From contig JAGZOP010000036.1 in NCBI GenBank assembly GCA_018383195.1, forward strand, positions 1 to 21,852: DNA of 21,852 nt, in the 5' to 3' direction. The notes beneath the pieces were generated by a model. It had not been told where the DNA came from. It was given only the letters and a program-made list of their open reading frames with translations, and made no database searches. The translations under genes and the position numbers were made by a program. Positions 7,655 to 14,954 of this stretch are shown here, in pieces (positions within the stretch are counted from its first letter, which is position 1; each line of letters begins with the position of its first letter). The DNA comes from Clostridiaceae bacterium. Its GTDB lineage: Bacteria > Bacillota > Clostridia > Oscillospirales > Butyricicoccaceae.

Positions 7655-8923
7655 TCAAAACAGCTTTTCGCCATCAACATATTTGTGCATCACCGCACGA
7701 TCCTCCAACTGATATGCGATGCGTTCCAAACGCTCCTGCACACTGAATGTGCGCGGACTGGGCAGCGCACTGTCGTCCAGAACCAGTGCATCACACGCAT
7801 ATCCCGCTTCAAACGAGCCGGTTTTGCCAAAAAACGCGCCGCCTCCCGCAGTCGCCAGATAGAACGCCTCCGCGAAGGTCAGGGGTGCCAGGCTGTCATC
7901 CAGCAGCCGCCAACGCAGTTTGGATACCGCCACCGCATCGGTCAGCGCGCGGAACATCGACAGATGCGCGCCGCCCGCCACATCGGTTCCCAATCCCATA
8001 TGCATCCCCTGCGCCAGATACCTGCGCACCGGTGCCACGCCCGAGGACAGATTGGTGTTCGACTGCGGACAGTGCGCGATGAATACGCCGTTTTTACGCA
8101 TCAGCTCGATCTCCTCGTCCGGACAGTGCACGCAATGCGCCATGATACACGCGCCGTTTTCCCCAAACAGACCAAATTTGCTGTACGCTTCACCGTAAAA
8201 CCGGGTATCCGGGCAAAGTTCCTGCACCCATGCCATTTCCCCAAGGCTTTCGGACAGATGGCTCTGCACCGGCAGACCGGTTTCCTTTTGCAGCTGTCCC
8301 AAGCCGTCCATCAATGCATCGGTGCACGACGGCGTAAAGCGCGGGGTCAAAATCGGACGGCAATGGTGCAAATCCGCCACCTCTTCGAGCCATTTACGGG
8401 TATCCTCGAGCGAAGCCGCCGCGCTGTCCTCGCGCAGCGCATCCGGACTATTACGGTCCATATTGACCTTGCCGACGCGCATATAGAGTCCGCTCCCGTC
8501 CAGCATGCGCATCAAAAGCCCGGTCGCCTCGCGGTGCAGGGTCGCAAAAATACACGCGCGCGTGGTCGCGCCGCGCCGCAGATCATCTGCAAACAGGCGG
8601 TATGCACGCTCGGCATACTCCAAATCGGCATAGCGGCTCTCCTCTGGGAAGGTGTAGGTATTCAGCCAGTCGAGCAGCTCCATGTCCATGCCAATCGACC
8701 GGAATGCATACTGCGGCGCATGCACGTGCAGGTCGGTCATGCCCGGGATGATAAGCCGGTCGCCGCAGTCGGTCACCGGCAGATGCGCATACTGTTCCGG
8801 AAGTTCGCGGAACACGCCCGCGCTTTTGCCCTCCACGCAGACCAGATAGCCGTTTTCGGTCACCGAAAGCGTCTGCGGCGTCTCACTGTATACAATGTGC
8901 CCCTTCAAAATAAAATCCTTCAT
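7655..8923 (-). CDS. guaD: Guanine deaminase
   Basis: 422 residues from the ATG at 8923, behind a GGAGG site; the open frame continues 27 codons upstream through the predicted terminator and is not used. It is an amidohydrolase-fold metalloenzyme: the zinc ligands HVH sit at 66-68 in PGMTDLHVHAPQYAFR, a guanine-deaminase signature. They are followed by HLSES, AHCVHC, HCPQSNTNL and the late metal-binding aspartate in GLGTDVAGG. It would convert guanine to xanthine and ammonia, feeding the XDH subunits encoded downstream. It is first in the operon, directly behind a guanine-family riboswitch. Chlorohydrolase or cytosine-deaminase relatives are possible, but these motifs and the context favour guanine. 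Confidence 0.94.
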   Translation of the reverse strand: MKDFILKGHIVYSETPQTLSVTENGYLVCVEGKSAGVFRELPEQYAHLPVTDCGDRLIIPGMTDLHVHAPQYAFRSIGMDMELLDWLNTYTFPEESRYADLEYAERAYRLFADDLRRGATTRACIFATLHREATGLLMRMLDGSGLYMRVGKVNMDRNSPDALREDSAAASLEDTRKWLEEVADLHHCRPILTPRFTPSCTDALMDGLGQLQKETGLPVQSHLSESLGEMAWVQELCPDTRFYGEAYSKFGLFGENGACIMAHCVHCPDEEIELMRKNGVFIAHCPQSNTNLSSGVAPVRRYLAQGMHMGLGTDVAGGAHLSMFRALTDAVAVSKLRWRLLDDSLAPLTFAEAFYLATAGGGAFFGKTGSFEAGYACDALVLDDSALPSPRTFSVQERLERIAYQLEDRAVMHKYVDGEKLF

Positions 8924-8942
8924 AATCGGTTCCTCCAGAATG

Positions 8943-9020
8943 AAAAAATCCAACCACGGGAGCGGCAGACCACACCCGCATAGGTTCTGCGGGCTTATAG
9001 TCAACTATTCCGGTAGTTGG
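8943..9020 (-). terminator. Riboswitch-controlled terminator (alternative fold with aptamer P3)
   Basis: In the minus-strand RNA, CCAACTACCGG (9020-9010, the end of J2/3 and the 5' half of P3) can pair with CCCGTGGTTGG (8960-8950). Ten of eleven positions pair, and one more pair can be added. The 3' arm is followed by A and then six U residues (8948-8943). The roughly 50-base loop contains its own 6-bp hairpin, CCCGCA/TGCGGG (8993-8988 with 8980-8975). Because the terminator uses the P3 arm, it and the folded aptamer exclude each other, which predicts that ligand turns transcription on. The pairing is read directly; the behaviour is inference. Confidence 0.68.
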
Positions 9021-9056
9021 TAGAAACGCTCAACCGATTATGAGCATATATAAGCC
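8992..9056 (-). promoter_or_regulatory. Guanine-family purine riboswitch aptamer in the guaD leader
   Basis: P1 is GGCTTATA (9056-9049) with TATAAGCC (8999-8992). P2 is GCTCA/TGAGC (9045-9041 with 9032-9028). J2/3 is GTTTCTACC, matching the conserved purine core. P3 is AACTA/TAGTT (9018-9014 with 9007-9003) with loop CCGGAA, and J3/1 is GAC. The C ending J3/1 equals C74, which selects guanine over adenine. The L2 bases CGG can pair with CCG in L3, like the family's loop-loop contact. P2 and J1/2 are shorter than in typical members, so altered specificity (xanthine or 2'-deoxyguanosine variants of the family are known) is possible. Confidence 0.85.
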
Positions 9057-9064
9057 AGAAATCC

Positions 9065-9094
9065 TTTGGAGAAAGCGCACAAACCCTCTCCAAA
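9065..9094 (-). promoter_or_regulatory. Hairpin at the 5' end of the guaD leader
   Basis: TTTGGAGA and TCTCCAAA form a perfect 8-bp stem (9094-9087 with 9072-9065 in the minus-strand RNA) around a 14-base loop, between the promoter and the aptamer. There is no U-tract after it, so it is not a terminator; it may protect the transcript's 5' end. Confidence 0.5.
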
Positions 9095-9113
9095 ATATTC
9101 TTTATTTATGGCT

Positions 9114-9142
9114 AGTATACATGATTCAAGGACATTTGTCAA
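9114..9142 (-). promoter_or_regulatory. Sigma-A promoter of the guaD-xdhABC operon
   Basis: TTGACA (9137-9142) and TATACT (9114-9119) on the minus strand are 17 bases apart. Transcription should start near 9107, leaving a leader of about 184 bases that holds the hairpin, aptamer and terminator. Confidence 0.87.
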
Positions 9143-9163
9143 TCACTGAAAAACACATTTTCC

Positions 9164-9192
9164 TTGCGCTGTCAGCTTCCGGATGGTATACT
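9164..9192 (+). promoter_or_regulatory. Sigma-A promoter for the lipoprotein-membrane protein pair
   Basis: TTGCGC (9164-9169) and TATACT (9187-9192) are 17 bases apart, about 45 bases before the lipoprotein start. It diverges from the guaD promoter, the two -35 boxes being about 20 bases apart. Confidence 0.72.
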
Positions 9193-9236
9193 GAAAGTGA
9201 CAACATCTGCCTTTTTCGCTCTGATGGAGGTGTCCT

Positions 9237-9869
9237 ATGAAACGGATTTTTTCTCTTGTCTTTCTCTGTTTATTTCTGCTGACCGGATGTGAGAAACCGG
9301 AACAAGCCGACGTGGCAGCGCTCCCACTGCCGGAAACCGAAGGCATCGCGCCGTATAAATTTTCCGCACAGGAAACCGCCCTGCTGCGCACATTCGGCGT
9401 CCCCGTGGAAACGCACGCGCAGATGCTGTCGTTCCGCGCCCCCGAGGAAGCCGTGACCCTGCGCGTCAATGCCTACCAGCTCTCCGAGGACAAAACGGCA
9501 TGGATTGACAGAGAGATAGAGGATGTCGCGATCGGCGCAGCAGAGACGCCGCACCCGCTCGCCGGCTTCCTCACCACGCAGGTGATGGCGGATTCCTCCA
9601 TCCGCTTCCATGTAAACTGCGGTGGAATTTCCTCTTTCCGCACCGATGCGCTTCTTCCCGCGCAGCCGCGCTTTTCCGTGCTCACCGCCGGGCTGCATGC
9701 GCCCGCTGCAATCACGCCGGATGAGGAAATCCCGATTTTGTTCATCGCTTATACCACAGAAGGAAAATCGGTGCGCTTTCATACGCTTGAGGACGTACTT
9801 GACCCCTCGGACTTGAAAGACGCCGACTACGCGCAGCTCATCACCTTGACCTTTGCATCCGAACCGTAA
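9237..9869 (+). CDS. Predicted lipoprotein of unknown function
   Basis: 210 residues. I do not recognise a family. The N-terminus MKRIFSLVFLCLFLLTGC is a clear lipoprotein signal with lipobox LTGC (Cys18). The rest has no further membrane segment and looks like a compact mixed alpha/beta extracytoplasmic domain, with a duplicated feel in the phrases about values such as VTLRVNAYQL and RFHVNCGG but no catalytic motif I can name. A GGAGG site precedes the ATG. The next gene starts 16 bases after the stop, so the two are probably co-transcribed from the promoter at 9164 and may work together at the membrane. Base composition matches its neighbours, with no sign of recent transfer. Confidence 0.82.
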   Translation: MKRIFSLVFLCLFLLTGCEKPEQADVAALPLPETEGIAPYKFSAQETALLRTFGVPVETHAQMLSFRAPEEAVTLRVNAYQLSEDKTAWIDREIEDVAIGAAETPHPLAGFLTTQVMADSSIRFHVNCGGISSFRTDALLPAQPRFSVLTAGLHAPAAITPDEEIPILFIAYTTEGKSVRFHTLEDVLDPSDLKDADYAQLITLTFASEP

Positions 9870-9885
9870 CAGGAGGTGCCGAACC

Positions 9886-11331
9886 ATGAACGCACAACCC
9901 TTACCACAGCCGAACTCTTACAGCTTTACCGCGCCAACGCCTTGGCGCAAATCTATGGGGCATGTGCTCCTCGGCATGGCGCTGTGCACCCTGACGCTCC
10001 GGTTTCTCTGGCTGGATTACCTCCTGCCCGCCATCGGGATGGTGCTTTCACTTTGGGGATTTCGCGCCCTGCGGCGGGAAAACAACTGGTTTCAGGGCTG
10101 TTTTGTCCTCGCCGTGCTGAAAATATCGGTTACGGTCCCCATCCTGATTGGGAACACAACTGTACTGCCGGAGATGCTCCGGGATACGCCCATCCCCTTT
10201 GCGCTGACAGTGCTCGGCACGCTTCTCCCGCTCGCCGAGGCATTCTGCCTTTGGCGCGCCCTGTGCGCTGCGCAGTGCGCCGTAAACCGCCCCCCGCATG
10301 CCCGCGCCGCCGCCCTGCTCACCCTATGGTATGCATTTTTAATCATTCTGGCGTTGATGCAGGCGAGCAGCCTGCTTCTGGTCGGCGGCTTCTTTGTCAT
10401 CTACTTTGTGCTTCTCCATCGGGTGAAACGGCTTGTCACCGAACTGGGAACCGCCGGGTATGCGGTCTGTCCCGCTCCCGTCCGGGTGTCCGATGGGCAG
10501 ATTGCGCTTGCGCTCAGCGCCGTCCTCGTCCTCGGCGGCGGGCTTGGCTATCTGTTCGGCGGCAGTGTTCCGATGGACTGGCATGCGATGGAAACCTCGG
10601 ACGAACATGCAGAAATCCGCGCCCATCTGTTGGAGCTTGGTTTCCCGGAGGCGGTGCTAAACGACCTGACCCCCGAAGATCTCGCCGCCTGTGACGGTGC
10701 GCTGCGGGTCGCGGTACATACTGCCGAATATCCCGCCCGCCTGAACCAAAGCCCTTACATGGATTCGCATGACGAATATACGGTCAAAGAGCTGCGCCTG
10801 ACCGGCGTTGGCGTGCAGCTTCCCGGGGAGCGGGAGCGGTGGATGATCTTCCATCACTTCGCGTGGCTTGTCGACCCTGCATTTTACGGTGTGGAATCCC
10901 TGCATATCCTCCCCGCCTACTACACCGGCGGATGGAATCCGGACGGGAAACCGACCGGACAGGTGCTGTACGACCGCGATGGGCGCACCTTTGCCGCGCC
11001 CTACTACGCGCTGGACCATCAAACCACCCACGCACAGGATTTCTTCGGAAGCGTGCGGACCGCACCCTCGATTTTTGCCTCGTTTTCCCTGCCGAAGCAA
11101 AGCGCGCGCTGCCGCGGCTATGTCGCCTACCCGATTGCCGAAACGGTAAATATACCAACTATTGTATACAGCTCTCTAAACTACACCCACCAACGGGGTT
11201 GGATTCAGTATCCCGTGGTCGCAGACCCGGCGCAGCGTGGCAGCTACTGGAACCAAAACAGCCTGTTCCTCACGATTCAAAATATCCTTCGCTTTTACTC
11301 TACCGAGTCTGGCATTGATGTACTTTCATAG
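9886..11331 (+). CDS. Multi-pass membrane protein with a large C-terminal soluble domain, function unknown
   Basis: 481 residues from the ATG at 9886, which follows AGGAGG; an upstream ATG at 9853 overlaps the lipoprotein gene and lacks a ribosome site. The N-terminal third holds about six hydrophobic segments (roughly 25-40, 44-62, 70-88, 100-122, 140-160, 162-180). A further segment at about 208-228 ends in a GGGLGYLFGG stretch. The remaining 250 residues are soluble, rich in Tyr, Trp and His, and presumably outside the cell. I recognise no family or active site. It pairs with the upstream lipoprotein, and a strong terminator follows immediately. A sensory, transport or envelope role would be a guess. 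Confidence 0.82.
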   Translation: MNAQPLPQPNSYSFTAPTPWRKSMGHVLLGMALCTLTLRFLWLDYLLPAIGMVLSLWGFRALRRENNWFQGCFVLAVLKISVTVPILIGNTTVLPEMLRDTPIPFALTVLGTLLPLAEAFCLWRALCAAQCAVNRPPHARAAALLTLWYAFLIILALMQASSLLLVGGFFVIYFVLLHRVKRLVTELGTAGYAVCPAPVRVSDGQIALALSAVLVLGGGLGYLFGGSVPMDWHAMETSDEHAEIRAHLLELGFPEAVLNDLTPEDLAACDGALRVAVHTAEYPARLNQSPYMDSHDEYTVKELRLTGVGVQLPGERERWMIFHHFAWLVDPAFYGVESLHILPAYYTGGWNPDGKPTGQVLYDRDGRTFAAPYYALDHQTTHAQDFFGSVRTAPSIFASFSLPKQSARCRGYVAYPIAETVNIPTIVYSSLNYTHQRGWIQYPVVADPAQRGSYWNQNSLFLTIQNILRFYSTESGIDVLS

Positions 11332-11332
11332 C

Positions 11333-11366
11333 AAAAAACGGCATGGCTTCTGCCATGCCGTTTTGA
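11333..11366. terminator. Bidirectional terminator (AACGGCATGGC stem)
   Basis: A perfect stem of 13 bp, AAAACGGCATGGC (11335-11347) with GCCATGCCGTTTT (11352-11364) around TTCT, separates the membrane protein gene from the convergent ddh. A-runs and T-runs lie on both sides. The same stem recurs at 13427-13459. Confidence 0.92.
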
Positions 11367-11376
11367 TACGCTGCTT

Positions 11377-12357
11377 TTACAGCATATGTGCGCGCAGCTC
11401 CTCGCCCGACTGTGCGGACAGGTATGCGGGCGCGATGTCAAATACGGTCTTTGCACCGGACATGCCCTCCTTGGACATGCGGTATGCGGCGCGGGCAAAT
11501 GCCACCAGCACCGAGCCGGTGAACTCCGGATTGGAGTCAAGCTGGAGACGGTACTCGATCAGGTGCTTGTTGCCGCCCTTGGTTTCGCCGGTGCGGATGA
11601 CAAAGCCGCCGTGCGGCAGACCTGCATGCTCACGCGCCAGCGTTTCCGCGTCCACAAAAGTCACCGTGGTGTCGTAATCCGCAAAGTAGTTGGGCATCTC
11701 CTTGATTTCGCGCTCGATGCGCGCAAGGTCTGCGCCCTCCTCCGCGACCACGAATACCTCGCGGGTATGCTTCTGACGGGTGGTCAGTTCCGGATTTTCG
11801 CCCGCGCGGACAGATTCGAGTGCTTCCGGTACGGGTACGGTGTACTGACGCGCGTCCTTGACGCCCTCGATGCGGCGCACAGCGTCCGAATGTCCCTGGC
11901 TGACGCCGCGCCCCCAGAAGGTATAGTCCTTGCCCTCGGGCAGGATGCAGGAAGCGTACAGGCGGTTCAGCGAGAACATGCCCGGGTCCCAACCGCAGGA
12001 GATGATGCCAATCTTGCCGCTTTTCTTCGCCGCCGCGTCCACGTTTGCAAAATGCTCCGGGATGCGCGCATGCGTGTCAAAGCTGTCGATAACATTAAAC
12101 AGCTCGGCGTACTTGGGGGTCTGTTCGGGCAGATCGGTCGCGCTGCCGCCGCAGACCATCAGCACGTCAATTTCGTCTTTCATGGATTCCGCCATGTCGG
12201 TGTGCAGCACCTCAGCGGTCTTGGTTGCAATTTTGAGGGTGGAGGGATCGCGGCGGGTAAATACCGCGCGCAGTTCCATATCCGGATTCTGCGCAATCGC
12301 TGCTTCAACGCCGCGGCCGAGGTTGCCGTAGCCAAGAATGCCAATTTTGATGGTCAT
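11377..12357 (-). CDS. ddh: meso-Diaminopimelate dehydrogenase
   Basis: 326 residues, the standard family length. The N-terminal NADP-binding loop GILGYGNLGRG is at about 5-15. The substrate-binding signature GWDPGMFSLNR lies near 121-131, preceded by VIDSFDTHARIPEH. The C-terminal half has the family's HGGFVIRTGET and LDSNPEFTG. The enzyme makes meso-diaminopimelate directly from tetrahydrodipicolinate with NADPH and ammonium, the one-step branch of lysine and peptidoglycan precursor synthesis found in some Clostridia. An AGGAG site precedes the ATG. It is a single-gene unit with its own promoter and terminator; no other lysine gene is nearby. Confidence 0.96.
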   Translation of the reverse strand: MTIKIGILGYGNLGRGVEAAIAQNPDMELRAVFTRRDPSTLKIATKTAEVLHTDMAESMKDEIDVLMVCGGSATDLPEQTPKYAELFNVIDSFDTHARIPEHFANVDAAAKKSGKIGIISCGWDPGMFSLNRLYASCILPEGKDYTFWGRGVSQGHSDAVRRIEGVKDARQYTVPVPEALESVRAGENPELTTRQKHTREVFVVAEEGADLARIEREIKEMPNYFADYDTTVTFVDAETLAREHAGLPHGGFVIRTGETKGGNKHLIEYRLQLDSNPEFTGSVLVAFARAAYRMSKEGMSGAKTVFDIAPAYLSAQSGEELRAHML

Positions 12358-12411
12358 ATCGTATACTCTCCTTTATGAACGCCCACAGGGGGCTTTGTCT
12401 TTCTGCTTTTC

Positions 12412-12440
12412 ATGATAGCACGGTTGCCCGCGCTTGTCCA
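12412..12440 (-). promoter_or_regulatory. Sigma-A promoter of ddh
   Basis: TGGACA (12435-12440) and TATCAT (12412-12417) on the minus strand are 17 bases apart, placing the transcription start about 48 bases before the ddh start codon. Confidence 0.72.
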
Positions 12441-12546
12441 GAATTCAATTTAATGTTTTAAAATATAAAATAATCCCAATTCTTTCTTTGCCCGCTCCTT
12501 TCGGCTCCCCAAAAGCATTCTTTACAGGCATTTTACAAAAAAGGGG

Positions 12547-12575
12547 TTGCTTCTGCACGGAAATCCGTCCATAAT
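12547..12575 (+). promoter_or_regulatory. Candidate promoter for the HAD phosphatase gene
   Basis: TTGCTT (12547-12552) and CATAAT (12570-12575) are 17 bases apart. The spacer contains the small inverted repeat ACGGA-AA-TCCGT (12557-12568), which might be a repressor site or coincidence. Confidence 0.55.
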
Positions 12576-12612
12576 GAAAGTGGAATATTATTATCATCGA
12601 AGGAGAATCCCA

Positions 12613-13395
12613 ATGGATCATATGGAACAGCTCAGAGCAAAAAAAGGCTTTATCTGCGACATGGACGGCGTGATCTATCACGGCAACCGGCTGCTGCCGG
12701 GCGTGACCGAATTCGTCGATTGGCTGCACCGTGAAAATAAAAGTTTCCTGTTTCTCACCAACTCGTCCGAGCGCTCCCCGCGCGAGCTTCAGCAAAAGCT
12801 GGCGCGTATGGGACTGGACGTCGGCGAGGAGCACTTCTACACCTCCGCGCTAGCAACCGCCAAGTTTATCGCACAGCAGTCTCCCGGCTGCTCGGCTTAC
12901 GTGATCGGTGCGCCCGGTCTGGTCAACGCGCTGTACGATCAGGGCATCACCATGAACGACGTTGACCCGGATTACGTCATCGCAGGTGAAACCACGGGTT
13001 ACAACTACGAAACCATCATCAAGGCGGTCGGCTATATTCAGCGCGGTGCGCGTCTGGTGGCGACCAATTCCGACCTCACCGGTCCGTCCGAGCGCGGCAT
13101 CATTCCGGCATGCCGTGCGCTGGTGTCCCCCATTGAACTGGCAACCGGCAAGCAGGCATATTATGTCGGCAAGCCCAACCCGCTCATGATGCGCACCGGT
13201 CTGCGTCTGCTGGGCGTGCACTCGGAGGAGGCTGCCATGATCGGCGACCGCATGGACACAGACATCGTCGCAGGCATGGAGAGCGGTCTGGATACCGTGC
13301 TCGTGCTGTCCGGCTGCACCTCGCGTGAGGATATCGAGCAATATTCTTACCGTCCCCGCCACATTCTGAACGGCGTCGGCGATATTCCGGGGTAA
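12613..13395 (+). CDS. HAD superfamily class IIA phosphatase, NagD-like
   Basis: 260 residues from the ATG at 12613 behind AAGGAG; an open frame 22 codons longer overlaps the promoter and is not used. Motif I DMDGVIY has Asp16 (nucleophile) and Asp18. Motif II is FLTNSS, motif III lysine is in GKPNP, and motif IV is MIGDRMDTDI. A class IIA cap lies between motifs II and III. This subgroup contains NagD (ribonucleoside monophosphatase), phosphoglycolate and 4-nitrophenyl phosphatases; substrate cannot be assigned from sequence. It appears to be a single-gene unit between the ddh promoter and a strong terminator. Confidence 0.92.
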   Translation: MDHMEQLRAKKGFICDMDGVIYHGNRLLPGVTEFVDWLHRENKSFLFLTNSSERSPRELQQKLARMGLDVGEEHFYTSALATAKFIAQQSPGCSAYVIGAPGLVNALYDQGITMNDVDPDYVIAGETTGYNYETIIKAVGYIQRGARLVATNSDLTGPSERGIIPACRALVSPIELATGKQAYYVGKPNPLMMRTGLRLLGVHSEEAAMIGDRMDTDIVAGMESGLDTVLVLSGCTSREDIEQYSYRPRHILNGVGDIPG

Positions 13396-13426
13396 ATTGC
13401 ATAAGCCCTCTCACACAAAGGCATAA

Positions 13427-13459
13427 GAAAACGGCATGGCGGAACGCCATGCCGTTTTC
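13427..13459. terminator. Bidirectional terminator, second copy of the AACGGCATGGC stem
   Basis: A perfect 15-bp stem (13427-13441 with 13445-13459) around a GAA loop, with T residues following and the reverse T-run from the A-tract. It ends both the HAD gene and the convergent hydrogenase operon. Confidence 0.92.
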
Positions 13460-13461
13460 TT

Positions 13462-14904
13462 TTATACCTCGACCTTATACTGCTCAATTGCGTCCGCGAC
13501 GCCTTCGCGCGGGCTCTTTTTGCCGTACTGATCGACCTTCATCTTACTCTTGACCTCATGCACGAGGCTGCCTGCGCCATTCACGCAGCCGCCCGGGCAT
13601 GCCATGCCCTCGATGAAGTTCTTATCCAGCTTACCAACCTTGGCTTTCAGCAGCGCGACCTTGCATTCCTCGATGCCGCTGCACACTTCAGCCTTGACCT
13701 CAAAGTCCATATTGCGTTCCTTGGCAACCTCGAGCACCGCCTCGGTCAGACCGCCCGAGCGACCAAATACGCGGCCGAAATAGGAAGCGTCATTGATCGG
13801 GGTTTCATCCATCTCAGGCAGGTTGACGCCCTTGGCGTCCAGCATCGCCTCCAGTTCCTCGAACGTGATAACGCAGTCAATCCACATATCGACTGCCGGA
13901 TTTGCCTTCTCCTGCTTTTTCGCCGTGCATGGTCCAATGAAAATGGTCTTGACCGGCGTATCGCCGTTCATCTTGATGAAGCGGCCGATTTCTGCCATCG
14001 GGGACAGGTTGTGCGAAATCTTATCCGCCAGTTCAGGCACCTGCTTCTGGATGTAGGAAACAAACGCCGGGCAGCAGGACGAGGTCAGGAATCCCTTTTC
14101 CTGCAGTTCCTGCGCTTCCTTATCTGCAACCATATCCGCACCCATTGCGGCTTCCACCACGTAATCGATGCCGAGCGCACGGATACCGGATGCCACCTGA
14201 CCGAGCGAGCAGTCGTTGTACTGCGCTGCAATCGCAGGCGCAACGATGGCTGCAACCTTATAGTTGCGCTCACCGAAGCGGTCAACCGCGTTGTGGATGA
14301 TATTGATGGCGTCCACCATGAACGACTTATCCATCACCGCGCCGAACGGGCATGCCGAAACGCACGCGCCGCAGGCGATGCACTTGTCAATATTGATTTC
14401 TGCCTTCTTCTCGTCGTTCATCTTGATTGCGCCGACCTTGCACGAACGCTCACACGGGCGCACATGCTCGGTAATCGCGCCATAAGGGCAGACCTTGGCG
14501 CAGCGTCCGCACTCGATGCACAAATCGAGGTCGATCACCGCGCGGCCGCTTTTGTCCTTGGAAATAGCGTTTTTCGGGCAGTTCTTAATGCAGCGCTGGG
14601 AAATACAGCCGCGGCACGATTCCGAAACCGTATAACGCTCGACCGGACATTCGTCGCACGCAATCGGGATAACCTCAATGACGTTCGGGTTGCGGCGGTC
14701 ACCGCCCATAGCGAGACGCACACGCTCCTGTGCAACCGCGCGCTCCTTATAGATGCAGCAGCGCATAGTCGCCTTGGGACCGGGCGAAATAATCTTCGGA
14801 ATCTCGTAGTACGATTCCATCAGGTTTCCGTCGAACGCGCGCACGGCAACCTCTTTCAGCACATTGTATTTCAGCAGTTGTACATCGGTTTCAAATGTTC
14901 TCAT
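13462..14904 (-). CDS. [FeFe] hydrogenase, monomeric group B-type
   Basis: 480 residues. The N-terminal half is rich in cysteine: CDECP near 83, then CRGC...C...CP, then two ferredoxin-type sets CIECGRCAKVCP and CIACGACVSACP, with an extra CERSC between them. The C-terminal half has all three H-cluster signatures: SSCCPAF (L1), GPCTAKKQE (L2) and MACPGGCVNGAG (L3), so the catalytic cysteines are intact. The domain order and the L1 ending in AF rather than a tryptophan suit group B enzymes, which are widespread in Clostridia but little characterised. It should link reduced ferredoxin to H2 in the cytoplasm, in one direction or the other. It has a GGAGGA site and is last in the operon. No maturases HydE, HydF or HydG are in the window. 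Confidence 0.9.
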   Translation of the reverse strand: MRTFETDVQLLKYNVLKEVAVRAFDGNLMESYYEIPKIISPGPKATMRCCIYKERAVAQERVRLAMGGDRRNPNVIEVIPIACDECPVERYTVSESCRGCISQRCIKNCPKNAISKDKSGRAVIDLDLCIECGRCAKVCPYGAITEHVRPCERSCKVGAIKMNDEKKAEINIDKCIACGACVSACPFGAVMDKSFMVDAINIIHNAVDRFGERNYKVAAIVAPAIAAQYNDCSLGQVASGIRALGIDYVVEAAMGADMVADKEAQELQEKGFLTSSCCPAFVSYIQKQVPELADKISHNLSPMAEIGRFIKMNGDTPVKTIFIGPCTAKKQEKANPAVDMWIDCVITFEELEAMLDAKGVNLPEMDETPINDASYFGRVFGRSGGLTEAVLEVAKERNMDFEVKAEVCSGIEECKVALLKAKVGKLDKNFIEGMACPGGCVNGAGSLVHEVKSKMKVDQYGKKSPREGVADAIEQYKVEV

Positions 14905-14954
14905 ATCTTCTTGTCCTCCATCAGTTGAATGATTTCTCTTTCTCAGTTCATTTT

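Noticed and set aside
7106..8983. 625-codon plus-strand open frame opposite guaD
   Set aside because: It is the antisense shadow of guaD and the xdhA start. It is rich in Arg, His, Cys and Gln as expected from a high-G+C shadow, has no ribosome site, and the minus-strand genes have clear family motifs.
13558..14928. 456-codon plus-strand open frame opposite the hydrogenase
   Set aside because: Antisense shadow; the minus strand carries all hydrogenase motifs.
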